Shown in pieces: positions 1-13,400 of a DNA stretch of 48,458 nucleotides. Below the pieces are notes generated by a model. It worked only from the letters and a program-made list of their open reading frames with translations. It did not search any database and was not told the origin of the DNA. The position numbers and the translations under genes were made by a program. The stretch is from contig WIXG01000491.1 of assembly GCA_009869945.1 (NCBI GenBank), positions 1 through 48,458 of the forward strand. The letters are read 5' to 3'. The stretch's first letter is position 1. Each line of letters begins with the position of its first letter. Source of the stretch: Mesaphorura yosii (Eukaryota > Arthropoda > Collembola > Poduromorpha > Tullbergiidae).

Positions 1-110
1 AATAACTGCTTTCGACTTTAAATCTGTACTTCGTTGAAATAAGCCTCTTTACACATTAATTTCGTATCATTTGTACTTTCTTTTGTATCAGTTAGGCTAG
101 GTTGGTACCT

Positions 111-183
111 GTGCGAGCGAAGCGAGCACCGCGATGCGTTCTGGCGTAGCCGGAACACAGCGCCCAGCGGAGCTTTAGCTGGC
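111..183. repeat. GC-rich block of short hairpins
   Basis: Three small inverted repeats follow each other in a GC-rich island inside AT-rich DNA. GTGC at 111-114 pairs with GCAC at 126-129. TTCTGGC at 139-145 pairs with GCCGGAA at 149-155 around a 3-base loop, with one G-T pair. CCAGC at 164-168 pairs with GCTGG at 178-182. The block resembles a dispersed palindromic repeat unit, but no second copy is visible in the window. Origin unknown. Confidence 0.4.
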
Positions 184-2690
184 AACCCATAACAACGATC
201 CTGACCCCACGGCTCTTACTTGCAATACGGTCTCTTTGACTTTACAAGGTAAAAAGTGCAATTCGTAATGGCTGTAACTTTTGCAAGAAGTGTTTCCCCT
301 GTATGAAACACATATTTTTGGAATCTACTCGACGAGATCTTTCGATTGACACCCGGATCGCATGGATCCAACGACGGGGTATCTGCTAAGAACGTTCCGA
401 GTTATTCTATAAAGCACACATATTCACCTTTCCATCATTATCGTAGAAAGGAATCTACGAGCCGTAAAATGTATCTTTCCAGCTAAAATCAATAACAGAA
501 TCAGCTCGGCGACTCCTTTGTGTATATGAATATAGTATTCTAATTTTATACAAGCCAGGTTGCCCTACAATGCCTTTAGTTCAATCTGGTATGGAAATTA
601 AGTTTCGTGTGCCAGTGTGCCTTTGCTTTGAACCTTTACGTTTCGTTCGTATCTATTCTATTCTCCATTTCATGTTCATGCATATTCAGACTTTGAGCTC
701 CGCTTGTCATCATCTGTTACATAATATTGACATTTGCATCCTGTCACAATTATGTCTTCAGAATTTACACGCATCGATCGCTTCGCGCTGTTGGCACGCA
801 ACTTTTGCCCTTTGCTGGCTTCAGCAATTGAATGACAGGTTATGTAATAATAGTTGACAAATCCTTTTAGATAATGATCTGAACTATGCCTTCATGCCTA
901 TGAGCAATTCAGAGCGAGGAGGCCCAAGTTCCATGCTGACCCGCCCAATTAGTAACAGTGGACCAAGAGGATGACTTGTTAGTCAGCACGAAAGTCACGA
1001 CAAAAGAAGTCCCAAGACGTGCGAACTCCATGCATCATTTTAGAAAAATGGAGAAATAATTGTAAGATATTATGGCAGGGAATTTTTATATTTCCATAAA
1101 TAATCACATAATGAAATGAGATTCACACTTTTATGATTTTGTAATGTGATTTTGGGAGGTAATAAATACTTCCTGTCTGGGTGCCGCTCTCGCACCCAAA
1201 ATGAGTTTTCCAATGCGAGGTTGGGCAACCTATACTACCAGAAGTAGATGCGAGACGCGCCTCATTCTTTTGGGATGCTGATTCTTTAATTTGATATTTA
1301 ATCTTCTGCTTCTTGATCCTCACTCCTCTACCCTTTGACTCTGAATTCTTCACCGTAACTAAAATATTGGGCATAAAACTTATTTTTATTACCTGAATGC
1401 TGTCAGGTTTATTATGGAAAAGGGAGAGGCACTGGCTCGCTAAATGGCCAACAATTTTACACCTTTCTAATTGGTATTTTTGAATAGGGCTACCTTTTAT
1501 TGCCGTGTCCGCCAGTTTACTACCGCGAAACGAGCGTCCAATTATAATAAATTAAATTTGAGCCTGCTTGCCTGATTTCCGAAGCGATACTGCAGCACGC
1601 ATTTGCGTGGGCATGAAATGTGAGCCTTCGTAATTACGGCTTTCTGGCGGCAATCAATAAATGCCCAATTTTACTCCTTTTCCCAATGATTTAAGCCTTC
1701 TTCCATTAATCTTTGACTTCCCAAATTATTTGCATGGGCACGCCAACAAGGCACTGTGAGTACTCAGGGCAAGAATTCATTAATCAAGCAGGCACTCCAA
1801 ATATGGAAGTGCATATGGCATTGTGTTTAATCGATGATGTAATCAACATTGACTAGAATTAATTTTGTATCGATAAAGTTGTGCAAAAGTTGACAGAGAA
1901 TTCTTTGACGTCCTACCCTTTCGTGAAGAGATTCACAACAAAGCATTGCCAATTTAATGACAAGCCACAACCTTAATAATATGGTGATAGAAGTGACATG
2001 TTAACAATTGCAAATCTTTTAAGGATCTTTTTTAATTGCCTTGTCGTTGGAAGTTGGAACCCCGGATACAGATTGCGTCTCAAAGCTGACTTTGACATGA
2101 AACGCCATGTAAATCATGTTATCAAATGGATATTAGTTTTGTAAAGCCAAAATTAGATGTGGTGTATCGTGGTCGTGACTGTCACAGTTTTGACAGTTAA
2201 GACAACCGACGAGCAAATTTTCCCACAATCTCCTACAATTCTCAAACTGTGTATTAATCCTACGTATGCATTTCATTTTATGACGCCTAGTCGCTGTGAA
2301 ACGACTCCTTCTTTCCAGTACACCGATGATATAATCACAATAATTTCAGAAATATGCATGTAACATCTTTTTGTGGGCTTGACATGAGATTTTCTTGGCT
2401 CAAGTTACAATAACAACTGGAGTAGGATGAACACCAGCGTAAGCGCTAGAGTATATTGCATCTGAGAATTAGCAGCTGAGACCGCTGAGAGGCTGTGTGA
2501 ATGAAATTAAACTAGTCCTGTTATGATGTGCGTTGAAGGCGATGCGGTGTGTTGATTATGAGACCGTTGACAAGCGACAAGTGACAAATACGGCCTCTTT
2601 TTCAGCTTTCTTCGGTGGAGCAATATTTGTGCAGTGATAATATTACTTTTGACAGCATTAGCTCAACTCGATTCTGGCCAGGCGACTTAG

Positions 2691-3140
2691 ATGTATTATA
2701 TTCATATCATCTCATCCTTTATGCTTTGTTATTATTTTGAAATTTGGTGTTTATATGAAAAGAAACTGCTCTCCAGGGGTGCGTTTTATCCTGCAGTTGA
2801 CACTAATACGATGATTTGCTGGAACACGAACAAGCTCGAGAAATATAGACTTGAAGTTTTCTCAACCTTGAGATTGAGCCACAAGAAAATATTACTTCAA
2901 TATTCAATATTGGCTTGGCTAGATATATTTCTTTATTTTGTTTTTCATGTCATTAACTCAATTTCATCCAAAAATAAACATGCAGTATGCAGGAAGTTAC
3001 TTAATTTTGCAATTTTCACCGACCATGTTGCGTATGCTGCAAGTTTTGCCATCTTTTCTGGTACTGAGAACTCTGCTACCCAAAATCATTACGTTGGAAC
3101 GTCTTTGAATGTGTTTGTTACAGCAAAAAAGTATCAGTAA
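2691..3140 (+). other. 149-codon ORF with hydrophobic segments, uncertain
   Basis: This is one of the longest open frames outside recognised exons. It opens with ATG at 2691 and ends at TAA. The translation has two hydrophobic stretches (about residues 68-86 and 102-120) separated by a basic segment, and the part before the first one (about residues 35-65) is rich in Lys, Leu and Trp. The layout recalls the N-terminal part of arthropod chemoreceptors, but there is no motif match to the receptors at 17708 and 19481 and no downstream exon could be joined. It could be a chance ORF, a single-exon fragment or a decayed receptor. It lies in what is probably robo-A intron. Confidence 0.2.
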
Positions 3141-4462
3141 AAGACCGGAAACAGTCTCAAAATTCTTTGTTTCCTCGCACTATTTTATAAGGTTTCAGGT
3201 TGAAAAGATTACAGTGTTTGTCGAGCAAAAGAACTGGCCTTGCATTCAAACTTGATGAATTTTCATGGTTTTGGAAATGCATCTGTTAACGAGGGTCGCA
3301 TGCAGTTCGTTGTAATTTTACAAGCGCTGGATTGTGGCCTTGTCCGATGCTTCACCTTTTATGATTTAACCTGCATTATTCGAATAGTGGAATTTCTATG
3401 CAAGAAATTCAAGTTATCATAAAATTATTACTCGCTCAGTACGCGTATCGTATTACTTGGGCTTAAGAACTGCAATTTTATAGGTTTTATTCTTTTATAA
3501 TTTTAGAGCAGGCACTGTGCCTTCGCCGTCACTGTCGGTGCAATTGTTGGCGCAAGGCACTTCAGTTCACACATTTTTATGATTCAGTATTCCTAATTAC
3601 ACTGAAGTTGTAGCGAGGGGAATTTACTACCGCGCACTACGGAGCACAATAAGGCAGATGATGGGTTCTTTAAAAGAAACGAGTAACAATAGGATCTCAA
3701 TTCAAAGGGATGTCCATGTCATGATGCCAAATTTCTAACACTTCAGACTTGGCTCACATTGAAATTGAAAGGGCATAATGCATAATGCCTGTAAAAGTTT
3801 TGAAATTGAAATAAAAAGCAATAGTTATAGTTTACGACCGACCCTCCTGCTTCCATCAGCTTCGACCAGCTCACTCACGTACTTCGCTTTCAATGCGGCA
3901 TCCTTTTAAAAGCAGGGACTGACGACTGGGGCCGTGAGCTTTCACCACCAGTGCATATGGTCTTGCTGTTTGCCTTGTGCTTCGTGCATTTTCCGTATCG
4001 ATTTGTCTGTGAACATGCTGAATTCAATTTTCAAACGCGGTGATGCATAATAATGGAAGGGATTATAATTGTTATAATTTGGCTTGTAATTTGATATCAG
4101 GTGTACGTATTCTATTTTCCCGTCGTGCGTCATGAAAGAAAAGTAACTCGGGCGCGTGGCTCGGGTTCGCTTGCAGGAACAGTCTGTTTTTGTCGGGCCA
4201 GAAACAAAATTCAATCCAGAAATGTATCACTTATCAACATCAGGCTTAAGCTAAGCTCGGTCCGCTGTATTCAAATCCCTTCTAAAATTAATTTAAAGTG
4301 AAGTTTCGACTTCACAGCGCCGTGCGCAATGATTAGATAAAAGCGCAAGCCGGAAGTTAAATTGATTTGTCTGACCTTTGTGCAAGGATAATGATTATGA
4401 GTGCTAATTACACGTTCGTAAACAATTCTAACTCTTGCCTTGTCTTTTGTTTCATTTCACAG

Positions 4463-7400
4463 TGATTCGAGACGAGTTCCGGGCACTGCCACAAAGCACA
4501 AAGGTCCTGGCTGGAGAAACTGCTACGCTGAAATGTCAACCACCACGTGGGTCTCCGGAACCACAAGTTTTATGGTACAAATCTGGACAAAGTATTGATA
4601 CTCGGCTTGCGAGGTAAGTGAATATGAATTGTACCTGAACATGGCATTAATATATGGGGAGTAAAAAGTTCCTAAATGCCGTTCATCATCTGACGCTTCA
4701 TTATTTTACCTTTTCTCTTTCACAATTTATAGCAGTCGCTTACAAAGTGTTGATGGGGGCAACCTTGTCATAAGGGATGTACGAATAACAGATGCTGGCC
4801 GTTATCAATGCCAGGCCATAAATATTGCTGGCACGAGAGCTTCCCCAGAAGTCACGCTGACGGTTCACCGTAAGTACTGCCTACTCCTTTTAATTATGGG
4901 ATTCTGCTTTTTGATGCCGTCGTAAAAATACAGGAGAATCGGCTCTTCTGTCTAGAGTTACAACGAGAATATCCGAGTCCGGGTTATCTCCTATGCATTT
5001 TCCGGTCCATGAAAACAGGAGCCAAGAGATCTCTGGTCATCTTGCGCTTCTGTTCTCGCGAATAAAAGATGGAACTAATAAATTCTCCGCAGAACGCACA
5101 GTGCACGTTAAAAAATCTTTTCGTATTGGATATTAAATTGCGTATCATTTGTCACTGTCAGCATTTATAATAATATTTATTTTCCACCAGAATGGATATT
5201 TTTATAACAAAAGAGCGACCAACTGTGAATAAGAAAATTCTATTTCTTTCCGTTCGATCAAAAGGAGAAATTCCGTTTTCCTGGATTTTGTGACACAGAA
5301 GGATCGTAAAAAACGAAACTCGCAGAAAAGCCATAAAAGGAAAATATTAGATGCGTTTTTATCGCAAACATGAAATTCATTTTTCTTCTCTTTCCATGGG
5401 TTTATTTGAATAGAAAAACCGTATTTCAAGACGGAGCCCAAAGATGTGATTATTTTGATTGGTGATCCGGCCATTTTCAACTGCGACGTGGATGGAACCC
5501 CAACTCCTTCGGTTGATTGGTATCGGCAGGACGCGCAGATGCCCAAAGATCGAACCGAACGAATTGGAAACAGCTTGAAGATTAAAGATGCCCGGCAAGA
5601 GGACGAAGGACTCTATTTTTGTCAAGTGGAGAATATAATTGGAAGCGTGCGTGCATCAGCTCTGCTCAGTGTCCAATGTAAGGAAAGCGAAAACTTTCAC
5701 CAATTTATCTTGTACGCACTGAATGACTGGCAGCTTGAGTTTGGGGAACTTTCTGATATTGTTTTAGGAGTTTAAGAGATTTGAGAAAGTTTAAAAGTTT
5801 TTTTAAAGTATTTCGGGGACTCAATAGGCATTAATGGATGGTGATTTGTAGCTTTTGATGCCAGTGTCTAATTCGAGTTGACTCTGGCCGGGAGCCCTTT
5901 TGGTGAAGAAAATACAGTATAGAGCAGGCCACAGTCGACTCTAATTCTTTGCCGGATTTAAACACAGATTTAAAACTGAAAAGCGAATGCCAAAGGCATA
6001 GAAATTTTAGTACGAGATACTTGCCATTGACATTGAACAAGTGCGTGCATTCAAGTCTAGGCAGCAAGTGCAGCCGATATAAAATTTTATTGGATCATTG
6101 ACAGAAAACAGAATGCAGTCGTCGACTCAATGCGTGTGCTCCATGAACGTCAACGATCATCCTCGAATAAAGACTTGATGACAGAAATATTGCATTTAAA
6201 ACCAAACGGCGCTGACAGACATAATATTTGGCCTAGTCTTAGCTCTAATTGCATTATGCAGCGCTACGTAGAAGAAACCTTAGTCAGGTTGTTATTTAGC
6301 TAGGATACAGTTGTAAATACTCTGGACAGGGATTATTTATGGCCTATGATGAACAAAGAAACTTCTTTCATTCGAATGCATCTCTGCCTGCACATTTAAA
6401 TAAGGAGTTGATTGTCTAGACGTGTGACTGTTTTAATTTTATGGGCAACCATGGCATGACTCAGTCCACATGTAATCTAAATTGAAGTAAATAGAGCCTT
6501 TCACATGGAGCTGACGATTTACTTTACTGTGAAAACTTACTTATCTCTAATGCACGTTTATTTCTGTCTCATTGCAGCAAAACCTAAACTTACGGTTCGG
6601 CCGAAAAATCTTGTCCGTGTGGAGCTTGGCGAGACTGTGAAGCTTGACTGTTCAGGAACCGGCAATCCAGACCCATCCATTTACTGGCGAAAAGGAGGAA
6701 CTCAAGACGTGTTGATCGCTGGGGTCAAGTACTTGCAGGGCTCTGAAGATGACAACCACTCACGTTTCGTCTCCACCGATGGAAGCTTGACTATTAAAAA
6801 TATACGCGAAAACGATATCGGAATGTACATTTGCTCTGTCATCAATCCCGCGGGTTCAGTTGAAGCCGTCGCTAAACTCGAACTGAAATCGTCCCAGCGG
6901 AGACTGCCGCCAATTATAAGCCTTGGCCCAACAAATCAAACTTTGCCGATAAAATCGATGGTTTCGTTTCCGTGTGAGGTTGTCGGTGTTCCATCGCCGA
7001 AAGTCAAATGGTTCAAAGACGGGATTGACATGAGCAGAGAAGCTTATGCGGAGGATCGAATCACAATCTCCCTAAATGGAACTCTGCAAATTAATGGTAA
7101 TCTTAATGCGATTCTAATGTAATAAGAAATATGACCATGACCAGAGAATTGCTTCGCTTCTAGAATTACCGCATTTCAGGCGAGCGTAATTCCTAAATGC
7201 ATTTCTTAACCGCACTGAGCGCATTGTCACATTGAAGAGACAAAACTCTTTTTCTCGAAATATTTTGAAGTAAATGAAGTGAGATGAAAATGGATGCGAC
7301 TTCATTGCATTGCAGCTTGGTGGTAGAAAACGCATCATTGCATAATATACAGCCGCATAACATCTTGCACATCTTCCTCACTGGTGCAGAAAGATAATGT

Positions 7401-10400
7401 GTTGCCATCAATGGCTTGACTTCAGACACACCAGTGCTATCATGCCACACATGTTTTAATGAAATTACTTTTGTTGGAGGAAATGGAGTTGTAACTTTGT
7501 CTCGACGAAGAAACGCGAAATGCATGTCTGAGATGACAACTTTGTTCGTCCATTGACTTTGGTACAGTCGCAGTCGCAGCTTCGCAGCGTAGTTAAGTCA
7601 GTTGCAGTTACGGCAAGAAGAGATGCTATAAAAAGAAACGACAATGAGAACGACATGCGAGAGAGAAGTCTGGCGTCAGAGTGTCCGCGCACATTGTTTA
7701 TTTCTATGGATGTCTTTATAATTGGCATTTTAGACGACTGCCACATTGAGAGTAACCTTTCTTTTCCTTCGCCCAAGTCAGGCCAACCCACAGAATTGGT
7801 AACTAGTAACTAACTAGTAATCACTAGTTACCAATTCCGTGGACCAACCAAGCAGGATTCATAGTAAAATGAAGAAATGATTCAAATAAGAGACTGGCTG
7901 AAGGTCAAGATCAGTCATACCGTCCATTCCAGTTTATTGGTACCAGGGCTAAATGAATAACGAAACATGCACTACTCAATAAACATTTAAAACTGCTAAC
8001 ATTTATAGCACACTGATCAACAGAAAGAAAACATTTACATTGGTAAAAGATTCTACCTCTTACTTCAAAGAAGCCGCAATAAAAGTGGAAGGTCATTGCC
8101 GTTGTAAGCTGATAGCGTGCAATTAAAATTTTAATTGTACTAAAATGAAGTACGGTGAGGCGCAGAAGAATTCAAATGTAATCAGAACAGCGACAGTTTA
8201 GAATTAGGAATAGTGCAAGATGTGCATCTTCTTGCACGCTCAGTCAACCCACATCAGCAGCGTCTTAATTTGTTTGTAAATCTCTGCTGCACGCAGCGAG
8301 ACCCCGACACACTGATACGGTCAATAAATCTCTACAATCCGCCCGTGTCAATTTTACTGGCACAATGAGGTCGAGATTCCCTTTTTCTTGTCTCCTAGAG
8401 TGAGAAAAAGTGTTGGTCGTTCCTCATTGAGACGTTATCTCGGACGATAATAGGAACATCGGGCCGGGGAAGACAATATCTCTTCCTTACACTTTCTAAG
8501 CCCTCCTGGGGAATGTTTCCGAAACTCTAAGCCAACTGACTCTGACTATTAGAAACGAAGATATCTAAAAATATTTATCTTTTCGACAGATTTACGAGCC
8601 AATGACTCCGGTCTTTATACTTGTGTGGGCTCGTCGTCCTCCGGTCAGCAACTTGGTGAGACATCAAGAACCGGTAAGTTACCTTAGCCAATAAGATAAC
8701 TTTATTCCACAACATTAACACCAACAAACTTATTTTATTACAAACATTTTATTATAACAAACGTTTCACTACAAACAATACGTAGTTGCTTCCTATGTTT
8801 TAGGTGCACTATGGGTCGAATCGCCAACAAATCCCAATATAGCGTTTAAACGCACTGATCCGTCGCTGCTGCCGCAAGCGCCGTCTGCTCCAATCGCCAA
8901 CGAAACCACCTCCACAACAATTACGTTATCATGGATGTGGACAGTGCCAACAAAGCAAATTCCATTTAGCAGAACGCAGCCGCTGCTGGGATTCACACTG
9001 GAATCTTATAGCCCAGACCTACAGCTGGGAAGCTGGACCACACTTGATCGTCGTATTTACGGTGGTGGGATCAAGTCAGGGGAAGTGTTTTACACCGTGG
9101 AAGGACTTAAGCCAGACACAAGATACGTATTCATTGTCCGAGCTGAAACGCAGGAGGGCTTCTCGCCAGTGTCAAACATTTCTAAGACCATCAAAACACG
9201 CGGCGTGTTTCGTGGGTCGGATTTGGAAGACTTTGATGAAGAAGAAATGAGAACTCAATTGGAGGCCAGCAATACCGAACTAATTAGTTGCGAGCCGATC
9301 TCATCAACGTCCATTAGGATTTCTTGGAAGGTATTTACAACTTATTTGGCAGGAAGTCATTCTTAAAAGCTTCTTTTCGCGTTTCGCGTTACTCCTTCCA
9401 AGATTGGCTGCTGCCTCAAGTTCAAGTACATGACATACAAACTTTCCCAACAAACAATCTACAGCTGTAGTGAGCTTGGCGTAGAATTTCTGGAGATCTC
9501 AATTTTCAATTAATTCGCCCTTTTCGTACGATTCCATAAAATGTCTATTATTGTGATTAATTACACGACTCCTTTCATTTCGTCTTGTCATTCCTTCCAC
9601 CGTTTTTTGTTGGCGTCGGCGTCTTCCGCTTTATTGAATCCCTTTCCAGTCTCCTCCAACGTTCCTCTTAATTACAACCTCCAGCTCTAGCTCTGGCAGA
9701 TAAACACAGAAGGTTCTCATCCGCCTTAACTTGACTGTGCTTTCTCATTGTTTTCAGTTTTGTTGCGGTGTTTGTTCCCAAATTACAAAAGACATGCGGT
9801 ACAACAACGTGAGAATCTGAGAATTACAAAAGGTCGGGCCGAATTTGTTGCTCTGTCCTCGTCTCAGCTCACCATCATATTGCTTCCCAAATTGAGTATT
9901 GATGTCATCGTAAATTGTACAGTCACTCGTTTCCTTTCCCTAACTTCTCGAGATCATGACATCCTCCACTTTCTTGTGTCTCATAATTTCTTTCCCTTAA
10001 TTTCATTAGTGATATCATTGCCTTTCGTCTGGCAAAGCAATAGGCAAGGGTTAGAGCCAGAAACAATAATTCATTTAGAAGCATAGCTTTGTACATTATC
10101 TCACCAATTGTTATCGCTGTTACTATTATTACAATCGCCGAGGATTGAGTACAATTCATTATTACATACCTTTTTATATCGAGCACTCTAATGAGGAATT
10201 GATGTAGCTCTGTGCTAATAGCAGTCACCTTTTTTCACTTTGTGTTCTAGGTCTCAAAATCCGTAATCAAGTCCATCGATGGTTTCTATTTACGCTATCG
10301 GGAAATCTCGTCTGGCAGCGGATCAAGCAATATTGCACCGAAAGGATTCAAACTGCTGACAGTGGTCGCACAAAAGATGGACGCCTACTCACACACGATA

Positions 10401-13400
10401 TCGAATCTGGAAAAGTTCAGTCAATACGAAGTTTTTGTGGCACCGGTAATATTTAGTTTTATATTTACAAAACATAAATATATATAAACATGTATTATAT
10501 ATATATACTTTGTAGTTCTACAAAAGTGTCGAGGGGCTCGTTTCAAACTCAAAAATGGTCACCACGTCGGAGGACAGTAAGTTGTAAAAATTTCATTCCA
10601 TGTCATCTGGCATTATTTGGTTCCTGGCTAGCCTTTTATTGCCGGTCGTCCTGGTCGGGCCTGGCGTGAAGTTTTTACATTTTTACGATGACACTTGAAG
10701 AGTCCCAAGTTTCAACTTGGACATTTTCTGTTTTGTGTGCCACGTATTAAAGTTGTAAAAAAGTATATTTTAAAGAAAAACACCAGCATAGTCTTTCCTG
10801 TCGCTAAGAAATAAAAGTCGTCTACCATTCCCGTTCTGTTTGAGAAACATCGCATTTACTTGTACTTGAAGATTGAAGAGTCTCATTAGTTGGTGCTCTT
10901 AACCCTTTTCTTCAGCTACTCGACTCGTTTTCTAGAATGACTAACTATGCGTCTCGCTCCTTGTTGTATTCCTGGTCCTGGTGAGGCGTGCAAGCCTCAA
11001 CTGCGAGAACATGACATTATTTAACCCTACGTTAAAGAAGAACGAACCCATTTCGGTACAAACGGAGGACAACAGTTAGCAGCATGGCTAGACAGACGCC
11101 AGTATGTCTTTCTTTCACCTCCGTCCCAACCAACAACATTGTACATTTATAACGAGAAGAGAGGAGCTCGTCTTTTACGCCAGCGTATCTCTTTTCTTAA
11201 CTTTTCTCTGGAGAAATCCGAAACCATTAATTCTCAGGGTAGAGGCGAGAGACGATTGACATCAATTTTCCACTCTTAGCAGTGCCCCTTTATACGCAAC
11301 TTCTTGTACGCATAAACAATTCAGGATGAGACGAAATGAGACTTTGATCTAATTAATATGGAGATGCGTTCGGAATTGACTAATTAAATCACCATTATTT
11401 GTGTTCTCCTTAGAACCTTCTGCCCCACCGCAAATACCGTCGAGTCGAATGATGAACTCGAGCACCGTGGCCGTACGCTGGTCTCCGCCGCCAGAAGCTA
11501 ACCACAATGGAATCCTCATAGGATATCGCGTAAGTACTGCGCTAGAATGCCTCACTATTTTTAGTTGCTAGCGTAATTTTGTTCCATTATTAGTAGCAGT
11601 TCTGGAGCTAATTTGTCATGCTCATTGCGCAGTAGAGACATTTAGCAAGATGTGGCTTTGCGGAGACTGGCTCTAGAAGCCTAATTTTTCTCAAATTATT
11701 CACGAGTGAATGCGCTAATTGACGTGGGATAAGCTTAAACTTGTCAATTTCGCTGCTATACTTGTTTGTATTTGCGCGCTCGAGCTTAATCATAAAGACA
11801 TTAGCGTCTTAGACAGAACTCGATTACATCAAAGACTTCCAAAGCAAGAAATATGTTGCCACTATAAATTGAAAGCTGAAAATGATTGTTTAGCATTATA
11901 ATGATCATGTCTGCTTTTTTACAGGTGGAAGTGAGAGGAAACGAATCTCGTGCTGAGATGAATTTCGGACCCAATATAACCTCAGTGGTTTTGAGCAACT
12001 TGACTTTGGGCAACTCGTATTTGATACGGATTGCTGCGTTCACGGCAGTCGGCGGAGGTCCTTGGAGTCCGCCGTTGACGATTACGATGGATCCACGAAG
12101 CGCAGACTTCAATTCACTGGGCATCTCGTCGGGCGATGGTCCAACAGAAATTCTGAAGGAAGTTTGGTTCATAATCTTATTGGGGTTCCTTCTTTTCATC
12201 TTTCTCCTTCTTCTTGTCATTATCCTCTACACTCGGCGAAAATCCCACGGGAAGAAAGACCATATTTCAAGTAAGTCGTTTTCTTGTGTTTCTCTTCGGC
12301 TGTGAACAATCCTATTAAGGTCTACATCAAGCATCAGGGCTGATGAGAACAAAGATGTGTTAAGAGTTAGTGTCAGAGAAACAGAAGGACCAAGATAAAG
12401 ATGAGCTTGAATTCTTAAATCGTACCTTTATGAGATCATTTTCTCCGCTCCACAACGCTTTAAATAATATAAAGACTTGCCCGTCTTCCTGAGTGCCCTT
12501 CCCAATCCGTTTTCGTTTTCGCTTTATTCGAATGTTTTATTTTGGTTCACTGATTTAATAGAATAAAGAGGAAGTCTCGGAACTAATTTTTAATTTGGAA
12601 CCTTTTCGAATTTCTTGAACAAGAGTAAGATTAATGTGGAGATTTTATTATTTATTTTAGGCGTTGCGGTTGCTCCACATTCAAACTCGCAGTACGTCAG
12701 TGGGAAACAGACGCTGTGGATTGATCAGCGATGGAGGCCAAACGATCCTTGTGACAAAGACTCGAACCGTTCCGACGCCAAGCTTCTGACAAGCCATTTG
12801 AATAATGACATGATGACAGATGTTACTGAATATGCTGAAGTTGATCCACACAACTTGACAACATTTTATGGCGGACCACTTTTGCAGCAGCAGCCAGATC
12901 TTACTCCGTATGCCACAACGACGCTAATTCAACAACGAAGACCAGCATATGTAAGCTTGCATTGTACTACATAATCTATTGAATTTCAAATAAAATTATC
13001 AATTTTGTTGCAGGATCTTCTGTCGGTGAATGGCGGAGTTTATAAAGGGAAGTATCGCGAGACTGACAAGTTTGGTTCAGGTCGCTCGAAGTTCTCAACT
13101 GCGTCAAATAACTACAATAAGTATAAGTCTACACAGCCATCTCCGTCGCCTTCTCCTTTAGCGCCAATGAAAAGGGTATGACTGATCCCAGTAGCAGTAA
13201 ATTAATTAGGATGATTGCAGTTCGTTCAAATAATCATTGGTATCTTGATTTTGCAGGTGCCAATGCCCTCAAGACTTGGCTGCTTCCCGAGCCCTGATGC
13301 AAGTCGATCTCATCTCACTCCGTTTGAACAATCACTGCAACAGTCATACAACACGAGCGTGTCTAGCGGTCGTCTTCCAATGAACAGTCGCGCAAACGAA

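Larger units (their letters stand above)
1..4462. other. Gene-free stretch, probably robo-A intron
   Basis: No exon of a recognised family was found on either strand. I looked for the Ig1 and signal-peptide exons that must precede the first robo-A exon and did not see them, so they probably lie left of the window and this would be intron. That fits robo-B, where the intron after the signal exon is 8.4 kb. The stretch holds a GC-rich hairpin block near 111-183 and a 149-codon open frame at 2691-3140, each listed separately. The rest is AT-rich with no visible long repeat. Confidence 0.5.

Noticed and set aside
7193..7791. Two overlapping minus-strand frames of 110 and 108 codons in a robo-A intron
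   Set aside because: No start context, no recognised motif, and they cross each other and low-complexity sequence.
10470..10512. AT-rich palindromic-looking run
   Set aside because: Simple TA-rich low-complexity sequence next to a splice acceptor; no further structure.
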